NCBI GenBank assembly: GCA_039714855.1
Contig: JBDLIL010000005.1
Span: 1 to 32,587, forward strand
Source of the DNA: JBDLIL01 sp039714855
GTDB lineage: Bacteria; Patescibacteriota; Microgenomatia; UBA1400; PJMF01
Direction of reading: 5' to 3'
Length of the DNA stretch: 32,587 bases
Shown: piece after piece, positions 7,337 to 15,007 of the stretch
Position numbering within the stretch: position 1 is the first letter of the stretch
How the letters are laid out: every line of letters begins with the position of its first letter
Notes under the pieces: model-generated
Database searches by the model: none
Seen by the model: the letters and a program-made list of their open reading frames with translations, nothing else
Told to the model about the DNA's origin: nothing
Translations under genes and position numbers: made by a program

Positions 7337-7854
7337 AATACGGATTGTGGTTGCAACCTACTGGCAAATCTTATGAAGATTTGCAAAATTTAATAAATGA
7401 ATTGGCTAGGAAATTTGATTGTCCAGTCTTTGAACCTCATGTTACTTTATTGGGCGGCATTGATGTAAATTTAGAAGAATTAATTTCCAAAACAGAAAAA
7501 TTAGCAAAATTAAGCTCTAGTTTTAAGATTAAATTAGAAAATACAAGTTTTTCTAGCACTTATTTCCAGAATGTTTTTTATTTAGTTGAACCCAATAAAG
7601 ATCTATTAGATCTAAGAATAAAACTTCATGGATTTTTTCCTAACAAAGTAGACGAAGCGTATTTTCCTCACTTTAGTTTAACCTATGGGGATTATAGTGC
7701 AGAGCAAAGGCAAGAGATTTTAGAATATGTTAAAAATAAAAATTTAAGATTTGGATTTGAGATTAGCTCTATCAACATCAGTCAAGCAGAAACTAAAGAT
7801 ACCAAAACCTGGTCGGTAACCCAAAAGTTTTCTTTAAAACGACAGTTTGTTTAA
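7333..7854 (+). CDS. 2H phosphoesterase (2'-5' RNA ligase / cyclic phosphodiesterase-like)
   Basis: 173 residues from the ATG at 7333, which overlaps the maf stop (ATGA); an open frame extends upstream but only antiparallel to maf content. Two HxT/S motifs are present, PHVTLLGG (H36, T38) and PHFSLTYGD (H113, S115), at the spacing expected of the 2H superfamily. The opening KYGLWLQPTG resembles plant and yeast cyclic nucleotide phosphodiesterases acting on ADP-ribose 1'',2''-cyclic phosphate; 2',3'-cyclic nucleotides are another option. As last gene of the operon it fits RNA or nucleotide end-product processing. Its 3' end overlaps the convergent gene by 21 nt. Confidence 0.85.
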   Translation: MKYGLWLQPTGKSYEDLQNLINELARKFDCPVFEPHVTLLGGIDVNLEELISKTEKLAKLSSSFKIKLENTSFSSTYFQNVFYLVEPNKDLLDLRIKLHGFFPNKVDEAYFPHFSLTYGDYSAEQRQEILEYVKNKNLRFGFEISSINISQAETKDTKTWSVTQKFSLKRQFV

Positions 7855-8673
7855 AACACTTTCTAGCAAAGAATTAGATTCGATTCCTAATTCTTGGATT
7901 TCTCCAGTTTGATCATCAAGTTGATATTTTCTTCGCAGTTTCCTAGTAAAAAGACCAAAGAGTTTTTTGTCTTCCTCCTCTTGGAATTCTAGTTTCAGAT
8001 TGCCATCTTTGCCTGTTGTAATATCGAGCAGCTGATCATTGTCAATTTCAGGTGACAATTTTCCACTTTCTTTCATTTTTTCGATGGCTTGATCTGGCAA
8101 ATGGTTCAAAGTGTGGGTATTGCCAGAAGGAGTAGTGATGGTGATTTCGTTGCTCTGAGCATCAATACTAAATTCAGCTCCATTTTTCACCCTAGCTTTT
8201 ACACCTCTTGACTCTATAGCCATACTAGCTTCCTCATTTTGGATTCTAGCCCTAATCTGGGTCATTTCTTCCCTGCGATTTCTCCTTTCTTCTCTTACTT
8301 TCTCCAAATAATTAGAATCTTCACCTTTGGCTTTTGTTTTGTCTTTTAGTTGGCTGGGGGTTTGTAAATTTAACCTCTGGGTTTTGGTGCTCTGTGATGG
8401 CTTTAGGAGTTTTTTTTGATTGGCTTTTTTGTCTTGAACATTTACTTCTAGCCGATTTCCCACAGGGTTAACTCTTAAACTTTTGCCAGCAGTTGGGATC
8501 TTTTGAGTTGGAGCTATTTTAGAATTAGACTCATCAGATTTCTTGCCCAAAATTTCATCTTGATAAAACTCTATGTAATCATTAGAGACTTTTATTTCCA
8601 AAGCTAATGTGGAGCTTGGGTTCAAGAATAAGAAGCACAAAAACAAAGGAAGAGTAAAATATATTTTTTTCAT
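7834..8673 (-). CDS. Secreted protein of unknown function
   Basis: 279 residues. A clear signal peptide (KK at 2-3, hydrophobic 6-20, cleavage likely after TLA at 24) is followed by a polar, Lys/Gln-rich, probably disordered stretch (about 30-115). Next comes a highly charged helix (KVREERRNRREEMTQIRARI, about 120-140), then a beta-rich segment (FSIDAQSNEITITTPSGNTHTL) and an acidic C-terminus. No lipobox. It is divergent from the glycosyltransferase gene across 62 nt and convergent with the 2H phosphoesterase gene. Not recognised. Confidence 0.65.
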   Translation of the reverse strand: MKKIYFTLPLFLCFLFLNPSSTLALEIKVSNDYIEFYQDEILGKKSDESNSKIAPTQKIPTAGKSLRVNPVGNRLEVNVQDKKANQKKLLKPSQSTKTQRLNLQTPSQLKDKTKAKGEDSNYLEKVREERRNRREEMTQIRARIQNEEASMAIESRGVKARVKNGAEFSIDAQSNEITITTPSGNTHTLNHLPDQAIEKMKESGKLSPEIDNDQLLDITTGKDGNLKLEFQEEEDKKLFGLFTRKLRRKYQLDDQTGEIQELGIESNSLLESVLNKLSF

Positions 8674-8735
8674 AATTTATTCGCAGATTAATACTACTCT
8701 TAATGATGACAGAATTATAAGATGAGGGCAAGATC

Positions 8736-10427
8736 ATGAAAATTACAAAGTATCTTTTTCTTTTGAGTTTAATAATCTTTTTAAGTTTCTTATTTAGGTT
8801 ATTTAGAATTGATCAAATTAGATTGACACACGATGAAATGAGTATTGGTTACAATGCCTATTCCATTTTAAAAACTGCTAAAGATGAGTGGGGGAGATTT
8901 TTGCCTCTAGATTTTGAAGCCTTTGGTGATCATAAATTACCACTTTACATATACACAGCAGTTCCCTTTGTTTACTTGTTTGGTTTGAGTGAATTATCAG
9001 TCAAAATGCCATCTATTTTGGCGGGAGTAATTTTAGTTGCCTTAATTTATTTTTTGACTAAAAAATTATTAAAAAATAGAAACACAGCCTTGTTATCAGC
9101 AGCACTCATTGCTTTTAGTCCAGCAACTATCCAATTGTCTCGTTCTGGTTTGGAAGCCAATTTAGCCTTAAGTTTATTTACAGCTGCTATTTTAACAACA
9201 CTTTTCTATTTAAAAGATAAAAGAAGCTCAATACATTTGAGCATATTGTCAGGAATTTTGTTTGCTCTAACTTTTTATACATACATTGCCTATAGATTAT
9301 TAATATTTTTTATTTTTGGGATTATTATTTTGTTGGCAGATTCCAGGAAAAAAATAAAACTTAGTTTGATTAGTTTACTCACTTGCTTGGTTTTTATTTT
9401 GCCGATTTTACCGCAAATGTTAGGGAATAGCGGTACCGCCAGATTTTCTCAGGTAGGGATTCTAAATAATCCTGGTATTGTGGATGGCATCAATGATAGG
9501 CGCAGCTTTTGCTATCTTACTGGTCCAAAATACTTACCTAAAATTTGTAAATTTATTTATAACAAACCCATAGCTTATTCAGAAATTTTTATTAAGAGTT
9601 ATTTGCAAACTCTATCGCCTGAATTTTTGTTTTTCAAAGGTGATAGTCATATCTATCTTAATAATCCAGATTTTGCTGAATTTTATATTATTTTATTACC
9701 ATTTTATTTATTAGGAATTTATACTGCTTTCAAAAACAGGGATTTGGCGTCAAAGTTAATTTTATCAATTTTTTTCATAGCTCCTATTCCTGCTGCTTTA
9801 GTGGGTGAAGCTCAAATCGTAAGAGCCAGCATACTGATATTACCAGCAACTTATTTAAGTTCTTTGGGTATAACTCAGGCCTTTAGTTTGATAAAAAATA
9901 AAATTTTATTTAAAAAAATATTCTCTTTATCCTTAACTGCAATTTTTATATTTTTGACTACTAGTTATTTGATAAATACTTATTATGTTTACCCGCAAAA
10001 GTATGATGAAAATTTTTATCGCTTAGCAAAAGAATTAGTCTTTGAAGTGGAAAAAATAAAAAATAATTATGATCTGATTTATGTAAGTGATAAGTTTGCT
10101 GATGCCCATATTCTATTTAGTTTTTATGGGCAATATGATCCAAGTTGGTATCAGGAAAATATTCTTAGAAAAGATGAGGATAGTTTTGGTTTTTCTCATG
10201 CTCAGACTTTGGGAAAAATAGAATTTGGATCAGAAAGTCCTGAGGCTTTACTTTGTCAAACCGATAAGAAGATTTTATATATTTCTGAAAATAGAAAAGA
10301 AAGCGGAGGGCTGTTAAAGGAATTCAAAAGTTTTTCTGGGGTACATGTTCAGGCTGAGCTGATAGACACATCATTTTGGCGACACGAATTAGAGAGTCAG
10401 GGCAAATTAGAAACATCTTGCCCTTAG
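8736..10427 (+). CDS. GT-C glycosyltransferase, PMT/ArnT-like membrane protein
   Basis: 563 residues with about ten membrane segments. The first extracytoplasmic loop after the N-terminal helix contains RLTHDEMSIGYNAYS (about 30-44); the acidic D-E pair there is the usual catalytic and metal site of GT-C enzymes of the PMT/GT39 and GT83 type. SRSGLEANLAL (about 130-140) is another family-like block. The C-terminal soluble domain (from about 430) is outside the membrane. These enzymes move sugars from polyprenyl-phosphate donors to proteins or lipids at the cell surface. The specific acceptor cannot be read from the sequence. Confidence 0.85.
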   Translation: MKITKYLFLLSLIIFLSFLFRLFRIDQIRLTHDEMSIGYNAYSILKTAKDEWGRFLPLDFEAFGDHKLPLYIYTAVPFVYLFGLSELSVKMPSILAGVILVALIYFLTKKLLKNRNTALLSAALIAFSPATIQLSRSGLEANLALSLFTAAILTTLFYLKDKRSSIHLSILSGILFALTFYTYIAYRLLIFFIFGIIILLADSRKKIKLSLISLLTCLVFILPILPQMLGNSGTARFSQVGILNNPGIVDGINDRRSFCYLTGPKYLPKICKFIYNKPIAYSEIFIKSYLQTLSPEFLFFKGDSHIYLNNPDFAEFYIILLPFYLLGIYTAFKNRDLASKLILSIFFIAPIPAALVGEAQIVRASILILPATYLSSLGITQAFSLIKNKILFKKIFSLSLTAIFIFLTTSYLINTYYVYPQKYDENFYRLAKELVFEVEKIKNNYDLIYVSDKFADAHILFSFYGQYDPSWYQENILRKDEDSFGFSHAQTLGKIEFGSESPEALLCQTDKKILYISENRKESGGLLKEFKSFSGVHVQAELIDTSFWRHELESQGKLETSCP

Positions 10428-10465
10428 CGCTTTGATATTTTTGTGTTAGAGTGCATCTATTAAAA

Positions 10466-10586
10466 GTTCTTCGGGGATGGGTGTGATTCCCTACCGGCGG
10501 TTATAGCCCGCGACCCTTGTTTTAATAAACAAGGTTGATTCAGTGAAATTCTGAGGCCGACGGTATAGTCCGGATGAAAGAAGAAA
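10466..10586 (+). promoter_or_regulatory. FMN riboswitch (RFN element)
   Basis: All conserved blocks are in order: P1 5' strand TTCTTC (10467-10472), GGGG then GGGTGTGATTCCC, CTACCGGCGGT, AGCCCGCGA, a variable P5-type hairpin CCTTGT...ACAAGG, GATTCAGTGAAATTCTGAGGCCGACGG, and the P1 3' strand GAAGAA (10580-10585). It binds FMN; the adjacent terminator makes this an OFF switch at the transcription level. Confidence 0.96.
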
Positions 10587-10590
10587 TGTC

Positions 10591-10622
10591 ACGATATGCT
10601 TGCGTGTATCGTTGGTTTTTTT
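10591..10622 (+). terminator. Expression-platform terminator of the FMN riboswitch
   Basis: Stem ACGATATGC (10591-10599) with GTGTATCGT (10604-10612), loop TTGC, then a T-run at 10616-10622. It lies 5 nt after P1 and 40 nt before the controlled start codon. FMN binding should stabilise P1 and allow this hairpin to form. Confidence 0.8.
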
Positions 10623-10661
10623 GTTCTTCACGAATTTTTCCCTGAATCAAGAAAGAGAGAT

Positions 10662-11567
10662 ATGAAAAATTCTTTGTCACGGCTAAGGCCATTGCAACCA
10701 TTTTTAATTTCTGTAGCTGCTGTGCTTTGGGCGATTGATGGTGTTTGGCGTCGTAACATTGCTCAACTGCCAGGAATCAGTATAGTTTTTTATGAACACT
10801 TATTTGGTTCGTTAATGTTACTGCCATGGGTAATATCAAGTTTGAAAAAGGAAAAGCTGAGTAAATATGTTTTGGGAGTTAGTTTTTTGGTGGCGCTTTT
10901 TGGTGGCTTATTAGGGACTCTTTTCATTACCAAGGCTTTTATTACTGCTGGAGCATCTTTTAGCGTTGTAATTTTGGTGCAAAAATTACAGCCACTTTTT
11001 GCTATTTCTTCAGCTTACTTTTTGCTAAAAGAAAAAATTAATAAAAAGTACTTCCAATGGGCGGTACTGGCAATAATTGCTGCTTATTTTGTTAGTTTTA
11101 AAAATGGTCAAATAAGCTTTCAAACTGGTATGTCAGCAATTTATGCCGCTGGCTTCTCATTTTTAGCTGCCTTTTTCTGGGGCATTTCAACTACTTTAGG
11201 AAAAATGCTTTTGAATAAAGTTTCTGATCTTTCTGCTACTATTTTGCGTTTTTATTTTGCTACAGTGATTATTTTTGTGGCCATGAACTTCATGGGGCAA
11301 GGAGTAGTCATAACAGCGCTAGGTGTTAATGAAATTTCCAATCTACTTATCATAGCTTTTTCTACTGGAATTTTAGCCATGTGGTTGTATTACAAAGGCT
11401 TTATTGTTACTCAAGCTAAAGTAGCCACCATTTTAGAACTGGCTTTCCCATTTACTGGTATGTTTGTAGATTATTTCCTATACAAAACAATTTTAGCTCC
11501 TAGTCAATATTTGGCTGCTGCAGTCCTAATGTTTGCCATGTATAGGGTAGGGAGACTAAAAGCATAA
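10662..11567 (+). CDS. EamA/DMT-family transporter, probable riboflavin importer
   Basis: 301 residues from the ATG at 10662, preceded by an AAGAGAGA ribosome site; an earlier ATG at 10596 lies inside the terminator stem and is unlikely. Ten hydrophobic segments form two EamA repeats (first around 10-130, second around 150-295), typical of drug/metabolite transporters. FMN riboswitch control points to uptake of riboflavin or a flavin. This matches RibN of rhizobia, an EamA protein under an FMN riboswitch. No riboflavin synthesis gene is visible here. The substrate is inferred from regulation, not from the protein itself. Confidence 0.85.
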   Translation: MKNSLSRLRPLQPFLISVAAVLWAIDGVWRRNIAQLPGISIVFYEHLFGSLMLLPWVISSLKKEKLSKYVLGVSFLVALFGGLLGTLFITKAFITAGASFSVVILVQKLQPLFAISSAYFLLKEKINKKYFQWAVLAIIAAYFVSFKNGQISFQTGMSAIYAAGFSFLAAFFWGISTTLGKMLLNKVSDLSATILRFYFATVIIFVAMNFMGQGVVITALGVNEISNLLIIAFSTGILAMWLYYKGFIVTQAKVATILELAFPFTGMFVDYFLYKTILAPSQYLAAAVLMFAMYRVGRLKA

Positions 11568-11570
11568 TTA

Positions 11571-11605
11571 ATCCCTCCCCATTTCTGGAGGAGGATTAGT
11601 TTTCA
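11571..11605 (+). terminator. Possible terminator after the EamA transporter gene
   Basis: TAATCC...CTCC pairs with GGAG...GGATTA around the loop CCATTTCT, with a 2-nt bulge, followed by GTTTTC. The T-run is short, so this is a modest call. Confidence 0.45.
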
Positions 11606-11652
11606 ACCACCATCCGCCCATCCAAGTTTTTCACGCTCTGGTTTTTTGTAAA
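11596..11652 (-). pseudogene. Relic of the 3' end of an acyl-CoA synthetase gene
   Basis: Read on the minus strand this gives VKNLDGRMVVEN and a stop, against VKVLDGRMVIE and a stop at the end of the intact ADP-forming acetyl-CoA synthetase (12620). Nineteen consecutive bases (CACCATCCGCCCATCCAAG on the plus strand) are identical to the intact gene's end. The frame closes upstream after about 18 codons, so only the tail survives. Confidence 0.7.
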
Positions 11653-11727
11653 TTATTTTTTATTTTTCAAATTTATTTGTTAGTCATTGACAATAAGGTC
11701 TTTTTTTTAGACAGCAGGAGGTGGATT

Positions 11728-11865
11728 ATGTTCCACAAGCTGTCCCACTTTTTCCATATGTTGCGACATATGGCCGCTCCAGGTCCTTGCAATTGCACCT
11801 GCAAAAGGTGTGAAGATCAAGGTCACTGTGGCAACAATGAAACAGGCTGCTACTACAGAGGGTAG
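11728..11865 (+). CDS. 45-residue His/Cys-rich small protein
   Basis: Starts at the ATG at 11728 with a strong AGGAGG (11716-11721) 6 nt upstream. The N-terminal half is basic and His-rich (MFHKLSHFFHMLRH). The C-terminal half holds six Cys in CNCTCKRCEDQGHCG and GC. The cluster of Cys with His suggests a metal-binding knuckle, or a small disulfide or redox protein; no signal peptide is seen. It has its own terminator and no close gene partner, so it is probably a stand-alone gene. Not recognised; an upstream in-frame ATG at 11677 lacks a ribosome site. Confidence 0.65.
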   Translation: MFHKLSHFFHMLRHMAAPGPCNCTCKRCEDQGHCGNNETGCYYRG

Positions 11866-11886
11866 TGTGTAGCCAGTCTCATTGCT

Positions 11887-11922
11887 TGGGGTGGTGGGTT
11901 ATCCTGCCACCCCATTTTCTTT
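11887..11922 (+). terminator. Terminator of the Cys-rich small gene
   Basis: TGGGGTGG (11887-11894) pairs perfectly with CCACCCCA (11907-11914), loop of 12 nt, followed by TTTTCTTT. Confidence 0.75.
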
Positions 11923-11943
11923 ATTACTTGCTACAATGGGTCA

Positions 11944-12609
11944 ATGTTTCGCACTTCAAATATTAGGGGCCAGCAAAGATTTCTTGATTTAAGAAAGTTA
12001 AAAGCTTCTAAGGACGCTAATATTGTTTTAAGTAAAAAACAAATAGCTCTTATTGAAAATAGTTCTATTTTAACTTTGGGCGAAAAAATCGATTTATTAT
12101 TTGTATCACTTGGTAACAAATTAACCACAGAGCTATTTATGAAAATTCGATACAACAAATCTAATTCAGTCAAACCAGAGCAGCCACATAAAAAAGACTT
12201 GAGTGAAATAGAAAAGCTGTTAAAACAATTACCACTTGTTTATTTTAAAGATTTTCTGCCTACTAAAAGAAACAAACAAACTGGAAAACTTCAAAACTTC
12301 ACCTGGTTCCAGGTTTCAGTGAATAAAGTCGTTTCTAAATTTATGAAAAAATACCCAGATGATTTGACGGAATTCGAAGAAGGTGTGCTATATGGTTTTC
12401 CGCTCTCGGCGATTAGGGCATTCAGCGGTTTGATCGAAGCAAGATATGATAAGCCAACCTCAGCTTTCCGACATATGTCTGGAGTTTGTTCAAAAGATTT
12501 TTGGAGTGATGAGCGGGAGTATTATGAACTTTGGTGGGAAAGATTGAGAAAATTAAGTCCTAATATAATTCAAGAAGCTGAACAAGAATTTATTAAAAAT
12601 AATAAATAG
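11944..12609 (+). CDS. Hypothetical protein, unknown function
   Basis: 221 residues, basic, mostly helical, without membrane segments. Landmarks are LKQLPLVYFKDFLPTKRN (about 94-111), NFTWFQVSVNK (about 118-128) and a C-terminal FWSDEREYYELWWERL block (about 182-197). No recognised family. A -10-like TACAAT (11932-11937) ends 6 nt before the ATG, so the message may be leaderless. It converges on the acetyl-CoA synthetase gene with a 10-nt gap. Confidence 0.6.
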   Translation: MFRTSNIRGQQRFLDLRKLKASKDANIVLSKKQIALIENSSILTLGEKIDLLFVSLGNKLTTELFMKIRYNKSNSVKPEQPHKKDLSEIEKLLKQLPLVYFKDFLPTKRNKQTGKLQNFTWFQVSVNKVVSKFMKKYPDDLTEFEEGVLYGFPLSAIRAFSGLIEARYDKPTSAFRHMSGVCSKDFWSDEREYYELWWERLRKLSPNIIQEAEQEFIKNNK

Positions 12610-12619
12610 TTAATTTTTC

Positions 12620-14761
12620 CTACTCTATCACCATCCGCCCATCCAAGACTTTAACGCCTTGACCTTCGGGGAAAATCATCAGGGGATTGATGTCCAATTC
12701 TCTAATTTCTGGGAAATCCAATACTAGTTGACTAATATTTTTAATTGCTTCTTTGAGAGCTTTTATGTCATAAGCTTTTTGGCCGCGAGCACCTTTTAAA
12801 ATTTCATGCATCTTGAGCTTATTGATCATTCTATTAATATCACTATTAGTCAGTGGCGCAAAAGCCATTTGAGTGTCTTTGATTATTTCTACATAGACAC
12901 CGCCCATACCTAGCATAATCAAAGTTCCCAACTTAGCGATTTTTTTAGCACCTAATATCATTTCTATTCCACCTGGCTCAGCCATTTCCATGAGCAAGAC
13001 TCCGTCTAGTTTAGCTTTGGGCTTATTTTTCTTTACAGTTTTCATCATTTTTCTATAATCTTCGGCTACAGTTTTAGCTGTGACATTTAACGTCACACCA
13101 CCCACATCAGACTTATGCAAAATATCTTGCGAGACGATTTTCATAGCTAGTTTAGTACCGACTTTTTTGGCAACTTTTACTGCTTCCTCTGCACTAGCAG
13201 CTTGGGCAGCTTCTAGTATTGGTAATTTACGTGCTTTGAAAATTGGTAGTGCTTCAGCTTCAGGGAAAGAAGTCTTGCCAGACTTTTTTGCTTTGGCAAA
13301 TATTTGTTTAACTTCACCTATCTGCTTTGTTGTCGCAGAACCAGATTTCCCCTGCCTGCCGGCAGGCAGGTCTTCCAATTTTGGAGAGGGGCTAGCAGAA
13401 ACTTTATTTTTAGCAAATTTGCTCATAGCGGCTAGGGCAGCACCCGCTGGTTCTGGGAAGAGAGAGGTGGTTACGCCGCCGTCTTCCATGATTTCTACCC
13501 CTGAGTCGATAGTCTCTTGACCCATGAAACTCACTATGATTGGTTTTTTAGTTTTTTTCTTAAGTTTAACTATGGTTTGCGCTGTAGCCTCAATTTCAGT
13601 CATTGATTGAGGGGTGAGAATTAAAACTAATGCATCGACATTTTTATCTGCTTCCACTAGCTCTAAAGTTTTTTTGTAGCGCTGAGCCACTGCGTCACCC
13701 AAAACATCTACAGGATTTTTAATATTGGCAGCTTGAGGTAAAAAGCTACTTAGTTTTTTCTTTGTTTCGCTGCTCAACTCAGCGAGTTTTAGCCCAGCTC
13801 CAACCACAGCGTCAGTGGTTAGAACTCCAGGGCCACCAGCATTGGTGATAATAGCAACAGTTTTGACTTCACTCATTTTGTTTTCTGAGAACAGAGCTGC
13901 AAAATCGAAAAGTTGGGAAATACTTTGGGCTTGAATTACTCCAGCCTGTTCAAATAAAGCATCATAAGCTGCGCTACCCCCACTTAGCGATCCTGTGTGT
14001 GAGGCCACTGCTGCGCTACCTGCATCAGTTTTGCCGCTTTTTAAAATAATTACCGGCTTAGCATTTTTGCCAGTAGTAATTTCCTTAACGGTTTTAATAA
14101 ACTTTGGCGCATCGACTAATTGCTCGGTATACATGGTGATAACCTTAGTTTGAGGATCATCTTTTAAGTATTTTAGTAGTGATAATTCATCTACTATAAT
14201 TTTATTGCCGATGCTAACGAATTTGGAAAAACCAAGTTTTAGTTTTTCGGCATAATCTAAGACTGAAGTACAAATGGCCCCACTCTGAGAAACAAAGGCA
14301 ATGGTGCCAGAGTTTGGCATAATAGCCGCAAAAGAAGCATTCATTTTAACTTTTGGATTTATTACTCCTAGGCAGTTGGGTCCGATCAAAACAATTTGCT
14401 TTTCCTTGCAGTAATTAGAAATTTCCTCTTCGCCTTTTTTATTACCAATTTCTCCAAATCCTGCTGAAATCACAATAAATGCTTTAGTATTTTTTTTCTC
14501 ATGAGCTTCTTTGATAACTTGAAATGCGTGAGCAGCTGGTATGGCTATAACGAGCAAATCTATTTGATCTTTAATCTCATCAATATGTGAGTAAACTTTC
14601 TTGCCATACAACTCTTTGGCTTTAGGGTTAACAGGATAAATTTTCCCTGCAAATCCTTGTTTGACCAAATTTTTTACCACATCATTGCCAACAGTTTTTT
14701 TACGGCGACTAGCTCCTACTATAGCTATAGATTTTGGGTAAAAGAGGGGTTTAAAGTTCAT
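12620..14761 (-). CDS. Acetyl-CoA synthetase (ADP-forming), fused alpha-beta
   Basis: 713 residues. The alpha part has a CoA-binding Rossmann domain (FYPKSIAIVGASRR, 7-20), two succinyl-CoA synthetase-like domains (IGPNCLGVINP, 126-136), and the phosphorylated His in ASHTGSLSGG (H255). The beta part (from about 485) is an ATP-grasp domain (LAMKIVSQDILHKSDVGGV; ELDINPLMIFPEGQG near the end). The enzyme converts acetyl-CoA, ADP and phosphate to acetate, CoA and ATP, a substrate-level ATP source common in fermentative archaea and CPR. DLPAGRQGKSGS (464-475) in the interdomain linker comes from an inserted repeat. A possible -10 (TATGAT) sits 6 nt before the ATG. Confidence 0.93.
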   Translation of the reverse strand: MNFKPLFYPKSIAIVGASRRKKTVGNDVVKNLVKQGFAGKIYPVNPKAKELYGKKVYSHIDEIKDQIDLLVIAIPAAHAFQVIKEAHEKKNTKAFIVISAGFGEIGNKKGEEEISNYCKEKQIVLIGPNCLGVINPKVKMNASFAAIMPNSGTIAFVSQSGAICTSVLDYAEKLKLGFSKFVSIGNKIIVDELSLLKYLKDDPQTKVITMYTEQLVDAPKFIKTVKEITTGKNAKPVIILKSGKTDAGSAAVASHTGSLSGGSAAYDALFEQAGVIQAQSISQLFDFAALFSENKMSEVKTVAIITNAGGPGVLTTDAVVGAGLKLAELSSETKKKLSSFLPQAANIKNPVDVLGDAVAQRYKKTLELVEADKNVDALVLILTPQSMTEIEATAQTIVKLKKKTKKPIIVSFMGQETIDSGVEIMEDGGVTTSLFPEPAGAALAAMSKFAKNKVSASPSPKLEDLPAGRQGKSGSATTKQIGEVKQIFAKAKKSGKTSFPEAEALPIFKARKLPILEAAQAASAEEAVKVAKKVGTKLAMKIVSQDILHKSDVGGVTLNVTAKTVAEDYRKMMKTVKKNKPKAKLDGVLLMEMAEPGGIEMILGAKKIAKLGTLIMLGMGGVYVEIIKDTQMAFAPLTNSDINRMINKLKMHEILKGARGQKAYDIKALKEAIKNISQLVLDFPEIRELDINPLMIFPEGQGVKVLDGRMVIE
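13351..13370. repeat. Palindromic DLPAGRQG repeat, copy 2
   Basis: CCTGCCTGCCGGCAGGCAGG, a perfect 20-bp palindrome within the synthetase gene. On the coding strand it and its flank match copy 1 (4439-4458) over about 36 nt, with a few differences, and in the same reading frame. Confidence 0.88.
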
Positions 14762-14846
14762 ACCAGCATCATAGCGTATTTTAATTCACTTCACATAAGA
14801 TATATTCTACACGAGTGTTATAATTGGTTTCGCTTGAATTAATATA

Positions 14847-14911
14847 GGAAGTGTCGCCCTTCGACTATGCTCAGGGCAGGCGCCGTGGCCAATTGTTAAG
14901 ATTGGCAAGTT
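14847..14911 (+). pseudogene. Broken partial copy of tRNA-Ser with inserted repeat
   Basis: GGAAGTGTCGC (14847-14857) repeats the first 11 nt of the intact tRNA-Ser at 14923, and homology extends upstream (AATTAA-TATAGG against AATTAA-CATAGG). Then come about 27 nt of GC-rich insert in place of ATA, then GTGGCCAATTG as in the intact gene, followed by a decayed anticodon arm. There is no acceptor 3' strand, so it cannot make a tRNA. Confidence 0.7.
14857..14882. repeat. Hairpin repeat inserted in the tRNA-Ser copy
   Basis: CCCTTCGACTATGCTCAGGG plus CAGGC; the ends GCCCT and AGGGC form a short stem. It is GC-rich and unlike its surroundings. From memory it resembles dispersed CCCTTCGAC...CTCAGGG repeats seen in many environmental bacterial genomes. 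Confidence 0.55.
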
Positions 14912-14922
14912 TAATTAACATA

Positions 14923-15007
14923 GGAAGTGTCGCATAGTGGCCAATTGCACAAGATTGCTAATCTTGACCCGTTTACGGGTTCGTGGGTTCGAATCCCACC
15001 ACTTCCG
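14923..15007 (+). tRNA. tRNA-Ser (anticodon GCT)
   Basis: 85 nt, class II. Acceptor GGAAGTG/CACTTCC, anticodon stem CAAGA/TCTTG with loop TTGCTAA, long variable arm CCCGT..ACGGG, and T-arm GTGGG-TTCGAAT-CCCAC. Discriminator G; CCA is not encoded. It reads AGC/AGT. Confidence 0.92.

Noticed and set aside
10596..10661. Upstream start of the EamA transporter
   Set aside because: It lies in the riboswitch terminator and lacks a ribosome site; the ATG at 10662 has one.
13080..13520. Plus-strand open frame opposite the acetyl-CoA synthetase gene
   Set aside because: Shadow of a strongly supported gene; no start signals and no protein-like composition.
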